Made by a program: the position numbers and the translations under genes. The notes below the pieces were generated by a model. The model saw only the letters and a list, made by a program, of their open reading frames with translations. It did no database searches and was not told the origin of the DNA. Shown piece by piece: positions 43,001-51,361 of a stretch of 64,000 bases of DNA. Origin of the DNA: Flavobacteriales bacterium UBA7666 (GTDB lineage Bacteria > Bacteroidota > Bacteroidia > Flavobacteriales_D > Crocinitomicaceae); contig DLHO01000025.1 in NCBI GenBank assembly GCA_002483265.1, forward strand, positions 212,015-276,014. The letters run 5' to 3'. Numbering within the stretch: the stretch's first letter is position 1; each line of letters starts with the position of its first letter.

Positions 43001-43544
43001 GAACGGCATAATTTCCTGCTGTTGTTCCTAAAATTATAGGACTATTGAAGGTCATAGCTCCAAGATTTTCAAGACACAATATATTTATACCTACATTCAG
43101 AATAATGTCGATATCATTATCACCATCAAAGTCCATTGTTTTCAAATAGCTGATAGAACCAGCACTAAAAATAGTAATCGGTGTACCGTATTCTCCCAAA
43201 CCGATATTTGGAATAAGTCTCAATTGCTGTGAAAAAGAACTTGAGACTAGAATATCTATATCAGAATCATTGTCAATATCGGCGACTATCAGTTGATTTC
43301 CTTCAATATTGGCAATTTCCGAGAATGGAATAAACCTTCCGTGGGAGTCATTTTTATAAATTGAAACCGAATTGTTATAATCATTCAGTGATATAACATC
43401 CTTAAATCCATCGCCGTCCACATCTTGATTAGCGAAATCCAATATTCCATAACTTTCAGAAATACTTATTGCCTTCGGATTTTGGAACTGCGCTATAGAA
43501 GCAAATGATATGAGAATGAAAAATAGATTTAGGATTTTATTCAT
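40047..43544 (-). CDS. Large FG-GAP/VCBS repeat protein with DUF7619-like and T9SS sorting domains
   Basis: A 1165-residue exported protein. After the signal peptide, residues 30-690 hold a long series of FG-GAP/VCBS units, each with a calcium-loop type DxDxDxDxD: DFDGDNDIDI, DIDNDGDEDI, DLNGDGLIDI, DIDTDGDLDI, DYNGDGDIDI. Such units fold as beta-propellers and bind Ca2+. Then a Cna-B-like segment (GKVFVDYNQNGVFDPNDQ), a DUF7619-type region (CAYDPNDKSVFPIGDG, LVRFQNTGNDTA, NEARIYFDSNPAVVTNTT), and the sorting domain SASPNPTNGTLKITSG with a KFE end. Likely a surface or released matrix/adhesion protein. It is the longest gene in the window. Confidence 0.9.
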   Translation of the reverse strand: MNKILNLFFILISFASIAQFQNPKAISISESYGILDFANQDVDGDGFKDVISLNDYNNSVSIYKNDSHGRFIPFSEIANIEGNQLIVADIDNDSDIDILVSSSFSQQLRLIPNIGLGEYGTPITIFSAGSISYLKTMDFDGDNDIDIILNVGINILCLENLGAMTFNSPIILGTTAGNYAVQDLVVGDINNDLIDDIIFYSYYNVFAVQSLGNGNFTSPQVLFTVQTNPLLTIGDFNNDNLNDLIVNNQSDTWTDWNDLYVNNGNGTFTNTGTFSFLPCAIKLLAGDIDNDGDEDIAGFFCDVSLKWYENDGSGSFPEHVIEAVNLPNPYSQFDGVLSDYDNDNDLDFLSSNQNLDIIRCNTFIIDSFATSFRVSNQLEGVIGFDTGDLNGDGLIDIAAGATDLGIYYNLGNSLYGARTIIAELGVNASEHFKTIKLFDIDTDGDLDIFATVVFGSGVRLYINDGTGNFQPQVLNCYVSQIDQIDFGDYNGDGDIDILVSGSSTIGIINNLGSNSFNYQNVSGGNSSMALAVAFSNQPNSYGYKMIYSAYSNHIRYHSSNSNGLFSGSGSIIYNNQNIDAAVFYDLDNDTDKDLIITSYDSIGWRQMTPSNLGTFQTLASLPGTTIFCKQISDYNNDGNEDIFFVTQNNLGVFPSQGPLQYSTPIWLLNQHASTYGELKFGDIENDGDKDIIRNHLDYIEIGANEIIAPYQVKGKVFVDYNQNGVFDPNDQPINWAHLIANPQQKQAFSDYSGNYYLNFESSNIGLSEIWSIGIGNGWSLTTVNPYMINITIPNTGLDTLDFGYFPSIPSDSIQLNLTGGFPRCNQFVNYYITTGNHGTTHPSGTIEMELHSAINYVSATVPPTSVQGNTIIWQFDSLNYFENELIQLTVQMPDFNFGGDTLTSFVNATILDGSGIPLSTVNDTLKQVLLCAYDPNDKSVFPIGDGIFGDISPETPDLEYLVRFQNTGNDTAISIVIKDVIDPNLNFLGIVPISSSHPMEITFGNNREISFIFNSILLPDSSTNEIESHGFVKFKVPLTSNLSEGTIIHNEARIYFDSNPAVVTNTTTNRIKEEDPPVLSVFNKDHFLLSASPNPTNGTLKITSGYSSMIEKLDIYSTDGQLLGQYNKIHHPFFVMDLPQKNGLYYVVVTLSDESTHQLPIIKFE

Positions 43545-43606
43545 GCTTTTGATTATTAAAAGTTCTCAAAGATATATTATATAATTGATGATTTTTAATT
43601 ATTGAC

Positions 43607-44095
43607 TTACTCGTATTCATCCATACTACCATCATTCCCAGCTTCACTTTCCAAGTGTAGCCAATATTGTTCTTTGGAACTTTCGCCTCTGACTTCCACT
43701 GCATCCGGAATGTTATCCTCAAAGAAATACGTGATTTCGTTAGTTGGCAGAAATACTTCCAATGATGAATAAGGAGCTATTTCATAGTCTCCGTTTGCAC
43801 TAACATTATTAACATTGTCGGTGTAGATAATCTCTTCCAGAATCAATTTAAATTCTGATTTGTTTACAATATTGGTACGATCCCAGCGGCTTGAAGAAAC
43901 AGAAATTGTTTTTCCATTTCCCAATTGCTGCTTAGTACTTCCAATCAAATAAAACTGTTCATAAACAAGTTCTTTGTCAATGATGTAGATTTTGGAACAG
44001 GTGAACTGAACAGCACTGAAACCTATAATCCCAGCGATAATGCTAATGATCGTTTTCTTTTTGGATTCCAAACATTGTTTTATCAGGTAAAACAA
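43607..44095 (-). CDS. Membrane-anchored protein of unknown function
   Basis: About 162 residues, with one N-terminal transmembrane helix (TIISIIAGIIGFSAVQFTC) and a periplasmic beta-rich part ending in an acidic tail (SEAGNDGSMDEYE). There is no ATG before the helix; the frame opens with TTG at 44095, and a second TTG at 44071 is equally possible. It follows a DUF1456 gene on the same strand with a 68-base gap. I do not recognise a family. Confidence 0.6.
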   Translation of the reverse strand: MFYLIKQCLESKKKTIISIIAGIIGFSAVQFTCSKIYIIDKELVYEQFYLIGSTKQQLGNGKTISVSSSRWDRTNIVNKSEFKLILEEIIYTDNVNNVSANGDYEIAPYSSLEVFLPTNEITYFFEDNIPDAVEVRGESSKEQYWLHLESEAGNDGSMDEYE

Positions 44096-44163
44096 CCTGC
44101 GAACAAGATAATTCCTGTTCCAAAACGGATGATATCAAAAGTAGTAGGCGATAGTAACACGAT

Positions 44164-44631
44164 CTATTTCTGATTCTTATAGCTCTCCAATTGCAATCCG
44201 CGCAAGAAATTCCGCAGAAATTGATCTCCGCAAACGCGGTAGTGGGAATGTTTTGGGTCTCTGAAAAATGCATTTAATTCCGGTTTTCCGATTCGGATAT
44301 CCGCTGTTTTCAATGTTTCAATAATGTCATCATCCTTGAAATTCAACGCAATGCGCAACTTTCTGAATATGATGTTATTAGTCAGTTTTTCTTCCGCTTC
44401 CGGAATTTTTCCGTCTTTCAATCCTCTTTTATCTACAATGAAACCATTTAAAAGAGCAGCTAATGCCTGATCTGGCATTTCCTTAAACCCTTCATACTGT
44501 TCCTGTTTCATCCATGCAAAAATATCTAAGGGGGATACGATAAATTCAACAGATTTGAAAAGATTCCCGATTTTCTCTTCATCCCATTGATAAATTTTGC
44601 GAAGCTTGTAAAAGATGTAATTGTTCTCCAT
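44164..44631 (-). CDS. DUF1456 family protein (YehS-like)
   Basis: A 155-residue cytoplasmic protein made of two related helical halves: IFYKLRKIYQWDEEKIGNLF ... SPLDIFAWMKQE and IIFRKLRIALNFKDDDIIET ... GKPELNAFFRDP. This duplication and the RLRxALNxKDDD pattern are diagnostic for DUF1456 (E. coli YehS). The C-terminus YRVCGDQFLRNFLRGL is also conserved. Function unknown; the family is often a free-standing gene, as here. Confidence 0.88.
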   Translation of the reverse strand: MENNYIFYKLRKIYQWDEEKIGNLFKSVEFIVSPLDIFAWMKQEQYEGFKEMPDQALAALLNGFIVDKRGLKDGKIPEAEEKLTNNIIFRKLRIALNFKDDDIIETLKTADIRIGKPELNAFFRDPKHSHYRVCGDQFLRNFLRGLQLESYKNQK

Positions 44632-44684
44632 GTGGCAAAGGTAGAATAAAACACATTAATGGAACGAAATGAGCAGTGAGATAC

Positions 44685-45221
44685 TTAGTCTTTAATTTCT
44701 TCTAAGAAAATATCGCTTTTAATTCCCCAGGTTTCAAAGGTTTTGATGATATCAATTACGACTGATTGAGGGGTTTTGATATTCGTTTGAATACGATGTT
44801 CGCCATCACTGAGTTTGATCCAGGCAATGTTTTGATTGATTCCTTCATATTCAACCTGATCAGTCGATTTTACAATAGAAACGACCAGATTCTCCACTTT
44901 CAGCTCGAAATTTTTATAAGAAATGTTTTTGGCTTCGGGTTTATAAATGAGCGTATCGTTTTCTAGTATAAAATATTCTTTTCCATATTTATTCCAAGCT
45001 GCAAGCCGGTAAAAGAAATAGATTATGAATCCGAAAACGGCGTATGAAATTAAAAGACCAAAGCTGGGCTTTCCTCCGGTAGAAAGAATAGAAACAGTAA
45101 GAACTATCGGAATGAGAATAGTGAAGTACATTAAGAATAAAGTAGCGAAGTAGCCGGTTTTATTTAACCTGAAATTACTTAGTTCAATTTTTTTCTCTGT
45201 TATGATTACTGGTGGAAGCAT
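44685..45221 (-). CDS. Two-helix membrane protein of unknown function
   Basis: A 178-residue protein with two adjacent transmembrane helices (about 24-48 and 53-72) flanked by a short cytoplasmic N-terminus, and a C-terminal soluble domain of about 100 residues containing EYFILENDTLIYKPEAKNI, a pleckstrin-homology-like strand pattern. This resembles the bacterial PH-domain-on-two-helices design, but I cannot confirm it. It is divergent from the NlpC/P60-like gene. Confidence 0.68.
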   Translation of the reverse strand: MLPPVIITEKKIELSNFRLNKTGYFATLFLMYFTILIPIVLTVSILSTGGKPSFGLLISYAVFGFIIYFFYRLAAWNKYGKEYFILENDTLIYKPEAKNISYKNFELKVENLVVSIVKSTDQVEYEGINQNIAWIKLSDGEHRIQTNIKTPQSVVIDIIKTFETWGIKSDIFLEEIKD

Positions 45222-45251
45222 ATTTTAACTGGTTTGAAAGCAAAATTACCA

Positions 45252-45259
45252 TATTTTTG
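45252..45259 (+). promoter_or_regulatory. -7 box of the NlpC/P60-like gene
   Basis: TATTTTTG, exact TAnnTTTG. A TTG at 45234-45236 is 15 bases upstream, slightly too close. Confidence 0.35.
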
Positions 45260-45278
45260 AAAGTGTATTCAATTTAGA

Positions 45279-45830
45279 ATGAAAGGAATCAGCTTAATAA
45301 TCACTTGTATCATCTCGCTAGGAGGTAAATCTCAGCAATCACTAACCGATTCGCTTATCAAACTTCCTTTGTTGAATCAACAAGTATTAGACACTGCAAT
45401 TACCTATGGAAGGATTATCTCACCAAGCTATGAAAGTTCGGTTTGCACAGAGTTTGTGATCGGAGTGTTGGGACATTTCATGGAACTGACTTCTGAAGAC
45501 ACGATCAATATCCGAATTGATCAACCACGGGAAAACCTGAAGGAAGTTTATAAACAGATAGCAAATGGATCGTCTTATCCAACCGGAGTTGTGCATGCAC
45601 TTGTGACCAAAGGAAAGGGAATAGAGATTACGGATAGAAATCAAGTGGCAGCGGGCGACTTTGTGCAATTCTGGTACCCCAATTCATGGGGACATTGCGG
45701 AATTGTAGCTAAAATTGATGTGGAGAATAAAGTTCTTTGGCTGCATTCTTCCTATCCAAGCACCAAAGGTTATGGTGTTCAGCCTTTTCATATGCCGGAT
45801 TATTGCCATTTCGTCAGACTAAAAGAATAA
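45279..45830 (+). CDS. NlpC/P60-like secreted cysteine hydrolase (candidate)
   Basis: A 183-residue exported protein with a short signal peptide. The pattern fits the NlpC/P60-CHAP papain-like fold: nucleophile Cys56 in SSVCTEFVIG, the turn AAGDFVQFW (125-133, equivalent to GDLVFF), His139 in GHCGIVAKI, and a third polar residue His156 in LWLHSS. Such enzymes cut peptide bonds in peptidoglycan stems. The order and spacing are right, but overall similarity cannot be measured here. The next two genes also look like envelope hydrolases. Confidence 0.68.
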   Translation: MKGISLIITCIISLGGKSQQSLTDSLIKLPLLNQQVLDTAITYGRIISPSYESSVCTEFVIGVLGHFMELTSEDTINIRIDQPRENLKEVYKQIANGSSYPTGVVHALVTKGKGIEITDRNQVAAGDFVQFWYPNSWGHCGIVAKIDVENKVLWLHSSYPSTKGYGVQPFHMPDYCHFVRLKE

Positions 45831-45888
45831 TTGGTGTAACTAATTGATTTTTATTTGTTCAATCGAATGAAAATTGTTGAATACATAG

Positions 45889-45896
45889 TACTTTTG
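45889..45896 (+). promoter_or_regulatory. -7 box of the lysozyme-like gene
   Basis: TACTTTTG followed by CACC. The same TTTGCACC block follows the rpmH -7 box. No correctly spaced TTG upstream. Confidence 0.4.
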
Positions 45897-45914
45897 CACC
45901 AAATTCTAACTTAA

Positions 45915-47042
45915 GTGAAACGATTCTTTAAAAGTAAATGGTTTAAAATTCCATTCTACACACTCACTTTTGCATTTGCTGCAATTGGCTTCTTTTTAAC
46001 GGTTTCTTATATGGCCATTCAACTCGGATGGACAAAAGAAGGGGGTATTGTCGATTCAAATAATCGCTACTTCCAGGAAATGCAGGATAAATACAATCAG
46101 GAATTCAAAGTGGATAGTGTAACAATGGTTCAGAAACGCTATGAGGCGATGGAACGAATCATTGTTTTGAACGAGTATTATCCTCAAAATGCGGAATATA
46201 TTCTATCCGTTCTTCAAAAGGGTGCAGATGAATATGAAGTACTTCGCATGCTGGATGCGGTTGATCTGCAATTAAAAGATAATAAAGCTTACAAAAAGGC
46301 ACTTTCAAAGATCAAGTTCAATGCGAAAAGAACAAAAGAAGTGAGCAATTTGAGTGCTTTTGAATGGATGAATATTGCGGAATGGAAAACGTTTAAAGAA
46401 GCAGTCTCAAAAGACAAAAAACTGATCGATTCTGTAGCGAAACAAACAGGAGTAGAGGGAAGATTGATTGTTTCCTGCCTGGTTGGCGAACAGATCCGTT
46501 TGTTTAACTCTTCTCGCGAAGCATATAAAAAATGGATCGGACCACTAAAAGTTCTATCAGTGGAGTCGCAATTTTCATTCGGTGTAACCGGAATCAAGGA
46601 GCATACAGCGATGAATATCGAACACAATCTGAAAGATCCGGGCAGCATCTATTATTTGGGATCCAAATACGAAGGCTTATTGGATTTTGTGGGACAAGAT
46701 ACCGCAACCATCAACAAAGAACGCATTGATCGGTTGACAGATTTTCATAATCATTATTATTCGTACATGTATGCAGCCTTGTTTTTGAAACAAGTGAAAG
46801 TACAGTGGGAAAAAGAAGGCTTTCCAATCGATAAGCGTCCGGAAATTTTGGCTACCTTGTTCAATGTGGGCTACCCTCAATCGAAACCAAAGCCGAATCC
46901 AAGAGTAGGTGGTTCCACGATCAAGATTTATGAAAAACCTTATTCTTTTGGAGCAATTGCTTATCAGTTCTATTATTCCGGCGAGCTTTTTGACTTATTC
47001 CCATTTGAAAAAAAGAAGTTCGATTGGAATGAGAAAGCTTAG
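45915..47042 (+). CDS. Membrane-anchored lysozyme-like protein, GTG start
   Basis: A 375-residue protein with one N-terminal transmembrane helix (about 13-36) and a large periplasmic part. It starts with GTG at 45915, a few bases after a good -7 box; no ATG precedes the membrane helix. Within the soluble part, VEGRLIVSCLVGEQIR (180-195) with Glu192, SQFSFGVTGIKEHTA (218-232) and ILATLFNVGY (311-320) follow the order of the SLT/lysozyme fold: catalytic Glu, glycine-rich turn, and the AxYNxG helix. DUF1402-like proteins share this look. Peptidoglycan cleavage is an inference from pattern only. The phosphodiester glycosidase gene overlaps its end by 14 bases. Confidence 0.7.
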   Translation: MKRFFKSKWFKIPFYTLTFAFAAIGFFLTVSYMAIQLGWTKEGGIVDSNNRYFQEMQDKYNQEFKVDSVTMVQKRYEAMERIIVLNEYYPQNAEYILSVLQKGADEYEVLRMLDAVDLQLKDNKAYKKALSKIKFNAKRTKEVSNLSAFEWMNIAEWKTFKEAVSKDKKLIDSVAKQTGVEGRLIVSCLVGEQIRLFNSSREAYKKWIGPLKVLSVESQFSFGVTGIKEHTAMNIEHNLKDPGSIYYLGSKYEGLLDFVGQDTATINKERIDRLTDFHNHYYSYMYAALFLKQVKVQWEKEGFPIDKRPEILATLFNVGYPQSKPKPNPRVGGSTIKIYEKPYSFGAIAYQFYYSGELFDLFPFEKKKFDWNEKA

Positions 47043-47904
47043 TGCAGCAATCTTTATACTTATTTTAATTTGTTCAACCGGGGCTTTCGCTCAGGATCGG
47101 ACAGATACGCTCTATAAACGTCCAAAAGACACCATGGATTTGGTGATCAAGTGGAAGCAAATAGGGAAGGGAGTACAGTTTTGTGAAACAGATGCCCCAA
47201 TTAAATCCATTATCGGAGATTCTAAACTGACCATTTTAAAAATTGATCCCAAACTTGTAGAATTCGATTTGTTTACAGCTTCAGGAATGGACAGCTTATC
47301 CAAACCGGTCAATGTTTGGGCAGATACCATGAACTTGAATATTGTTTTCAATGCCGGAATGTATGATTTGGGAAAACCATTAACCAGCAGGGGATTATTG
47401 AAAAGTGGTGATCACCACAATCAGTTTACTTATAAAGAAGGTTGGAATGTCATGCTCGCCCTCAATCCCACTGATTCGTTGAATGCTAGGGATGCAGTTG
47501 TTTACGATATGCAATGTACTCCGTTCGATACGATTAAGGATCAATACAGGAGTTTTGCACAAGGAATTCGTATGCTGGATTGCTCCGGAAATCCGATGAA
47601 CTGGAAGAAAAATCAATCATGCAGTATGTTGGTTTGTGCACATGACGATCAGGAAAATTTGATCATTATTTTTAATCGCTCACCCTTTCCTCAGAATCAA
47701 ATGATCGCTTTTATGAAGCAATTCCCAAGGCCGTTGCATAATGCAATTTACATGGAAGGTGGTCCTGAAACCAGTTTGTATATCAGTATCGGAGATTTCT
47801 GTTTGCAGAAAGTGGGAAGCTATGTTTCCGGAACGTATGTAAAAGATACCAATGAAACCTTTTGGCCTTTGCCAAATGTGATTGGAATTCGGGTGAAGAA
47901 ATAA
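47029..47904 (+). CDS. Phosphodiester glycosidase (NAGPA/DUF2233) family secreted protein
   Basis: A 291-residue exported protein. The ATG at 47029, inside the end of the upstream gene, gives a clean signal peptide (MRKLSAAIFILILICSTGAF); the longer open frame from 46909 has no such start. Conserved family features are NIVFNAGMYDLGKPLTSRGLL, an MLDCSGNPM segment, LVCAHDDQENLIIIFN, and NAIYMEGGPETSLYIS near the C-terminus, which carries the conserved Asp/Glu-Gly-Gly. Relatives hydrolyse phosphodiester-linked sugars such as GlcNAc-1-phosphodiesters. Substrate here unknown, possibly a wall or capsule polymer. Confidence 0.83.
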   Translation: MRKLSAAIFILILICSTGAFAQDRTDTLYKRPKDTMDLVIKWKQIGKGVQFCETDAPIKSIIGDSKLTILKIDPKLVEFDLFTASGMDSLSKPVNVWADTMNLNIVFNAGMYDLGKPLTSRGLLKSGDHHNQFTYKEGWNVMLALNPTDSLNARDAVVYDMQCTPFDTIKDQYRSFAQGIRMLDCSGNPMNWKKNQSCSMLVCAHDDQENLIIIFNRSPFPQNQMIAFMKQFPRPLHNAIYMEGGPETSLYISIGDFCLQKVGSYVSGTYVKDTNETFWPLPNVIGIRVKK

Positions 47905-47907
47905 ATG

Positions 47908-47932
47908 TAGGCGCGCGATTAATCGCGGCCTA
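47908..47932. repeat. Dispersed palindrome, copy 4, between convergent genes
   Basis: TAGG and CCTA arms around CGCGATTAATCGCG, a perfect 14-base core. It sits exactly between the stop codons at 47904 (+) and 47940 (-). The ATTAAT centre matches the truncated copy at the window's right edge. Confidence 0.65.
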
Positions 47933-47939
47933 AAATCTT

Positions 47940-50006
47940 TTATCTGATCATGGTCACAAAACCGTTGTATTTCGTATTCAATCCTTGATTATTTGTCACT
48001 ACAAAAATATATGTGTAAACTCCATCCGGAACCATCATTCCTTCGTTTGTTCTACCATCCCAATTCAGATCGTCAACATGGAATTCCTTGATGATATTTC
48101 CCCAACGGTTTACAATGAAACCCTCTTCCAAAAATCCTCCCAAGATACTGATTGAAAAGAAATCATTGACATGGTCATTATTAGGCGTAAATACATTTGG
48201 AATGAAAACTGCATAGTCTTCAATACTGCAATCTTCGAATAGTATTTGTGTGGTGTGAGTAGTTAGACACCCGTTTCCATCCACGGTATTCAGTACCACA
48301 TTATCCGATTGAAAATACCAGGTTCCCTGAACCAAAATGGAATCTCCTTCACAGGGTGTTAGTGTTTCCGAAGTTGGATTTACGGTAAATAATGAAAAAT
48401 TCAAAGTGTGGGTGCTGTCACAACCGTTTTGATCCGTAAATTGAAAAGGATAAGAACCAGCCTGAGTTAAGAGCTGACCGTTGTATGTGAAGTTTAATCC
48501 GGGGCATATAGTAATAGACTCATTGGTCGTTTGCGGCGTACAACCTGTTACAACAATATTCTTACAATCCTGATCAGAACAAGCTCCTGATCCGGTTGTG
48601 TAACAAATTTGGTAGGTTCCTGCTCCTGCATTTTGTGGGTTAAATACTCCTGAAGCTGAAATACACGTTCCGCAGTTTGATGACCAGATTCCTCCAGCAG
48701 AATTTGCTACAAATTGGATAGGTGCATCTGTTGTTGAAAATGGTCCGGTTGTTTGAATAGTAGCGTCTAAAATTGGCGCTCCGGCAGCAATGGTTCCTGA
48801 AGCAGTTCCCGAACAGCCATTCTGATCAGTTACGGTTACTGAGTAGTTTCCGGGACATTTATTCGAAATATTTGCAAAAGTACTGTTGTCAGACCATAAA
48901 TAGGAGTAAGGTCCTGTTCCTCCGGAAGCACTTCCTGTTAACCCTCCGTCACATGCGCCGGCACAGGTTTCGTTGGATGAAGTAATAGTAACATTGATTG
49001 AACTTGCTCCGTTAGTTACAGTAGCCTGCGCACTCATAGAACAGCCACCATTGTCAGTTACCTGAACAGTGTATGTTCCGGCACATAAATTAGTAAGGTT
49101 TGCTGTTGTTGCTCCATTAGACCAAAGTATGGTATAAGGAGCACTACCACCCGAAATGGTCGCATTCGCGGTTCCATTGCAGGGACCACAAGTTGTTGGG
49201 GTTGCACTTGCCGTAACCTGAACTCCTGTGGTGATGCCACATTGCGGATTCATGGAACCGATCCATGCGCTATTTGCTGTATTATTTGCAGCTCCGGGAG
49301 TTTCATCAACCCCAACATTTCCGGAACTCCAATTGGCTTGAAGTGAATAATTATTGCTGGTATTGTTCGTCATTGAGAATACTTTACTGCCAGCAGCTCC
49401 TGAAAAGTAGATAATATTGTTTGTAGAGTTATTTCCCCAACTAACCGCATGAGATGGGGTGGTTGCGGAAATACTGGATAGGATTAAAAAAGAATCATTT
49501 GAATTTGACATAGCAACCTGATTCCAGTTTCCGGCACCTGAAACCCATACTCCACTTGCAGGATAGGTCATGTTTCCACTAGTAGGACTTGTACTTTGAC
49601 CTTCAAATAAGGTAGAGCTAATTGGGATAATCATTCGGCAGTTTCCATCAGTCATAATCAAATCATCCGGTGGAATAGCAACGTTTCGATCTGCATCATT
49701 GTAAACAACGATTAAAGTTCCCTGAGGGATACAACTCCAAAAAGAATTATTCGCAAAACGAACAGCACCGCTTGCAATTCCAGTGCCACTTCCCGTTGCA
49801 AAATAACCGTTGTTGTCATCCAAAACAATCCCTCTTAAATCAATACATGGAGTAGGAGTTTGGCAACTCGGGGTTCCAACTACTAATAACTCAACATATT
49901 CTTGCGAACCGTTTCCTTGGGAAACCTCATTGATGATTAATTGTTGTGAATAAGACTGGAATGAAAAAAATAAAATAAATCCAGCAACTACGCGGAGAGA
50001 ACGCAT
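47940..50006 (-). CDS. SprB-repeat protein with CHU_C (T9SS type B) domain
   Basis: A 688-residue exported protein. After the signal peptide comes a lamin-tail-like domain (LIINEVSQGNGSQEYVELLV, about 24-230). Two SprB repeats follow (CGPCNGTANATISGGSAPYT and CAGACDGGLTGSASGGTGPY), then a further Ig-like part and the C-terminal gliding-associated domain CHU_C (FIPNVFTPNNDHVNDFFSIS, NRWGNIIKEF, VPDGVYTYIFVVTN). The CHU_C domain is the T9SS type B sorting signal. SprB repeats occur in the mobile adhesin of gliding flavobacteria, but this protein is far shorter, so an adhesin role is only suggested. Confidence 0.9.
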   Translation of the reverse strand: MRSLRVVAGFILFFSFQSYSQQLIINEVSQGNGSQEYVELLVVGTPSCQTPTPCIDLRGIVLDDNNGYFATGSGTGIASGAVRFANNSFWSCIPQGTLIVVYNDADRNVAIPPDDLIMTDGNCRMIIPISSTLFEGQSTSPTSGNMTYPASGVWVSGAGNWNQVAMSNSNDSFLILSSISATTPSHAVSWGNNSTNNIIYFSGAAGSKVFSMTNNTSNNYSLQANWSSGNVGVDETPGAANNTANSAWIGSMNPQCGITTGVQVTASATPTTCGPCNGTANATISGGSAPYTILWSNGATTANLTNLCAGTYTVQVTDNGGCSMSAQATVTNGASSINVTITSSNETCAGACDGGLTGSASGGTGPYSYLWSDNSTFANISNKCPGNYSVTVTDQNGCSGTASGTIAAGAPILDATIQTTGPFSTTDAPIQFVANSAGGIWSSNCGTCISASGVFNPQNAGAGTYQICYTTGSGACSDQDCKNIVVTGCTPQTTNESITICPGLNFTYNGQLLTQAGSYPFQFTDQNGCDSTHTLNFSLFTVNPTSETLTPCEGDSILVQGTWYFQSDNVVLNTVDGNGCLTTHTTQILFEDCSIEDYAVFIPNVFTPNNDHVNDFFSISILGGFLEEGFIVNRWGNIIKEFHVDDLNWDGRTNEGMMVPDGVYTYIFVVTNNQGLNTKYNGFVTMIR

Positions 50007-50215
50007 CTTTTTGAACGTAAAAAACTCTAATTGAATCTGGTTTCAGCAACGGATCAGTGCATCAAGGATTACAAATTCAATTTTTCACCGCAAAGATAGG
50101 GTGAAATAGTTAACTCTTTGAGTAAACCATGTTACCAAATGATTATGAAGTTGTAATTATTTGTATTGAATTGTTTAAGTTTAAACAGACGGTTTATGAC
50201 TTAACATTTACTAAT

Positions 50216-50731
50216 TTGAGAACATTCATTTCATTATTTTTTCTCTTTCAATATTGCTGCTTTTCACATGCTCAGGAATCTTGTGACTTGAAAGGAGAAA
50301 TTGATTTCCCCTGGTTGAATTATTACAGTGCTTATGGAGTGGATGATACATTAGCCGCAAAGATGATTGGCATGTATGATTCTCACTATAGAAAGTCGAA
50401 AAGAAAAAGAAAACTGGATCATGAAATGCGCCTGTTTGAATTGGTTAAGAAACGCAGCCTACTGTTTAATCCTTATATTATTGTAAATAATAAAGATACA
50501 GGAAGATGCATAATCTATATGGATTCCGCAAGTTATGCGAAAACATTCTTGTGGAATTATAATCACGAAGACCTGACAGCAAATCAGCAATATTTGTGGT
50601 TTGAGGCAAAAGGTACTTGGTTAGGTGAGAATGCGTATTGGATGACCGAATTTAAAGCAATAACTCTCATAGAAGATAAATCGCGTTCACAGGCAGGATC
50701 AAAGTTTGCAATGGATGTTTACCGGAAGTAA
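50216..50731 (+). CDS. Small secreted protein of unknown function, TTG start
   Basis: A 171-residue protein. The frame is open from 50129, but a TTG at 50216 begins a good signal peptide (RTFISLFFLFQYCCFSHAQ), whereas the upstream codons do not. The mature chain has a basic stretch (RKSKRKRKLDHEMRL) and a C-terminal WFEAKGTWLGENAYWMTEFK strand region. It lies 94 bases before the ECF sigma gene on the same strand. I do not recognise a family. Confidence 0.6.
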   Translation: MRTFISLFFLFQYCCFSHAQESCDLKGEIDFPWLNYYSAYGVDDTLAAKMIGMYDSHYRKSKRKRKLDHEMRLFELVKKRSLLFNPYIIVNNKDTGRCIIYMDSASYAKTFLWNYNHEDLTANQQYLWFEAKGTWLGENAYWMTEFKAITLIEDKSRSQAGSKFAMDVYRK

Positions 50732-50825
50732 ATTCAACGTCTTGATGTCTTAAAATGGTATTGTCCTAAAATCTAAATTAAACTTTTGGTATCATTACAG
50801 CTCTTAAGACTACTCGAAGAAAGAA

Positions 50826-51329
50826 ATGACGCTGGAACTACTGTATGAAAAATATGCCAAGCAGGTTTATAACCTCGCATTGCAGTATGTTCAAAACGTC
50901 AATGATGCAGAGGAAATTACGCAAGATGTTTTTCTGGCTGCTCACAAAGCATTGGATAAATTCCGGAATGAAGCCAATCACGGAACCTGGCTCTATCGGA
51001 TTACGATCAATAAATCCTTAGACTTCCTAAAAGCCAAAAAACGAAAGAAACGCTTCTTTTGGTTTACAAAAGAACTTTCTGAAAATGATTCTGTGGAATT
51101 CAATCATCCAGGAGTATTGATTGAGCATCAAGAAGAAACAGCATTTATTTTTTCGTGTATCAATGAACTTCCGGATAATCAAAAAACGGCCTTGATTCTG
51201 AATAAAATAGAACAGCTTCCACTTGTTGAAATTGCTGGAATTATGGAGCTTTCACCCAAGGCGGTAGAGTCATTGGTGCAGCGTGCAAAAACAAATCTTT
51301 CAAAAAAAATAGAAGGTGGCGAGGGATAA
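50826..51329 (+). CDS. ECF-type RNA polymerase sigma factor
   Basis: A 167-residue sigma-70 family protein with region 2 (TLELLYEKYAKQVYNLALQY, DAEEITQDVFLAAHKALDKF, GTWLYRITINKSLDFL) and region 4 (INELPDNQKTALILNKIEQL and LVEIAGIMELSPKAVESLVQ), with no region 3, as in extracytoplasmic-function sigma factors. Its stop overlaps a 30-base motif also found upstream of the YHYH gene. It heads a set that codes a small membrane protein, a Spy/CnrX-like sensor, MbnP and a di-haem protein, which it probably controls. Confidence 0.94.
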   Translation: MTLELLYEKYAKQVYNLALQYVQNVNDAEEITQDVFLAAHKALDKFRNEANHGTWLYRITINKSLDFLKAKKRKKRFFWFTKELSENDSVEFNHPGVLIEHQEETAFIFSCINELPDNQKTALILNKIEQLPLVEIAGIMELSPKAVESLVQRAKTNLSKKIEGGEG

Positions 51330-51348
51330 ACTGCAAAGCGTCGTCTAA
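51319..51348 (+). promoter_or_regulatory. Candidate ECF sigma target motif, site 1
   Basis: Blocks GCGAGGGAT, ACT, CAAAG and GTCGTCTAA at fixed spacing. 26 of 30 positions are identical to site 2 at 54261-54290. GTCGTCTAA resembles the -10 region of many ECF promoters. The left third overlaps the sigma factor's last codons. The anti-sigma-like gene starts 13 bases downstream. Confidence 0.5.
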
Positions 51349-51361
51349 AAATAGGAACAAC

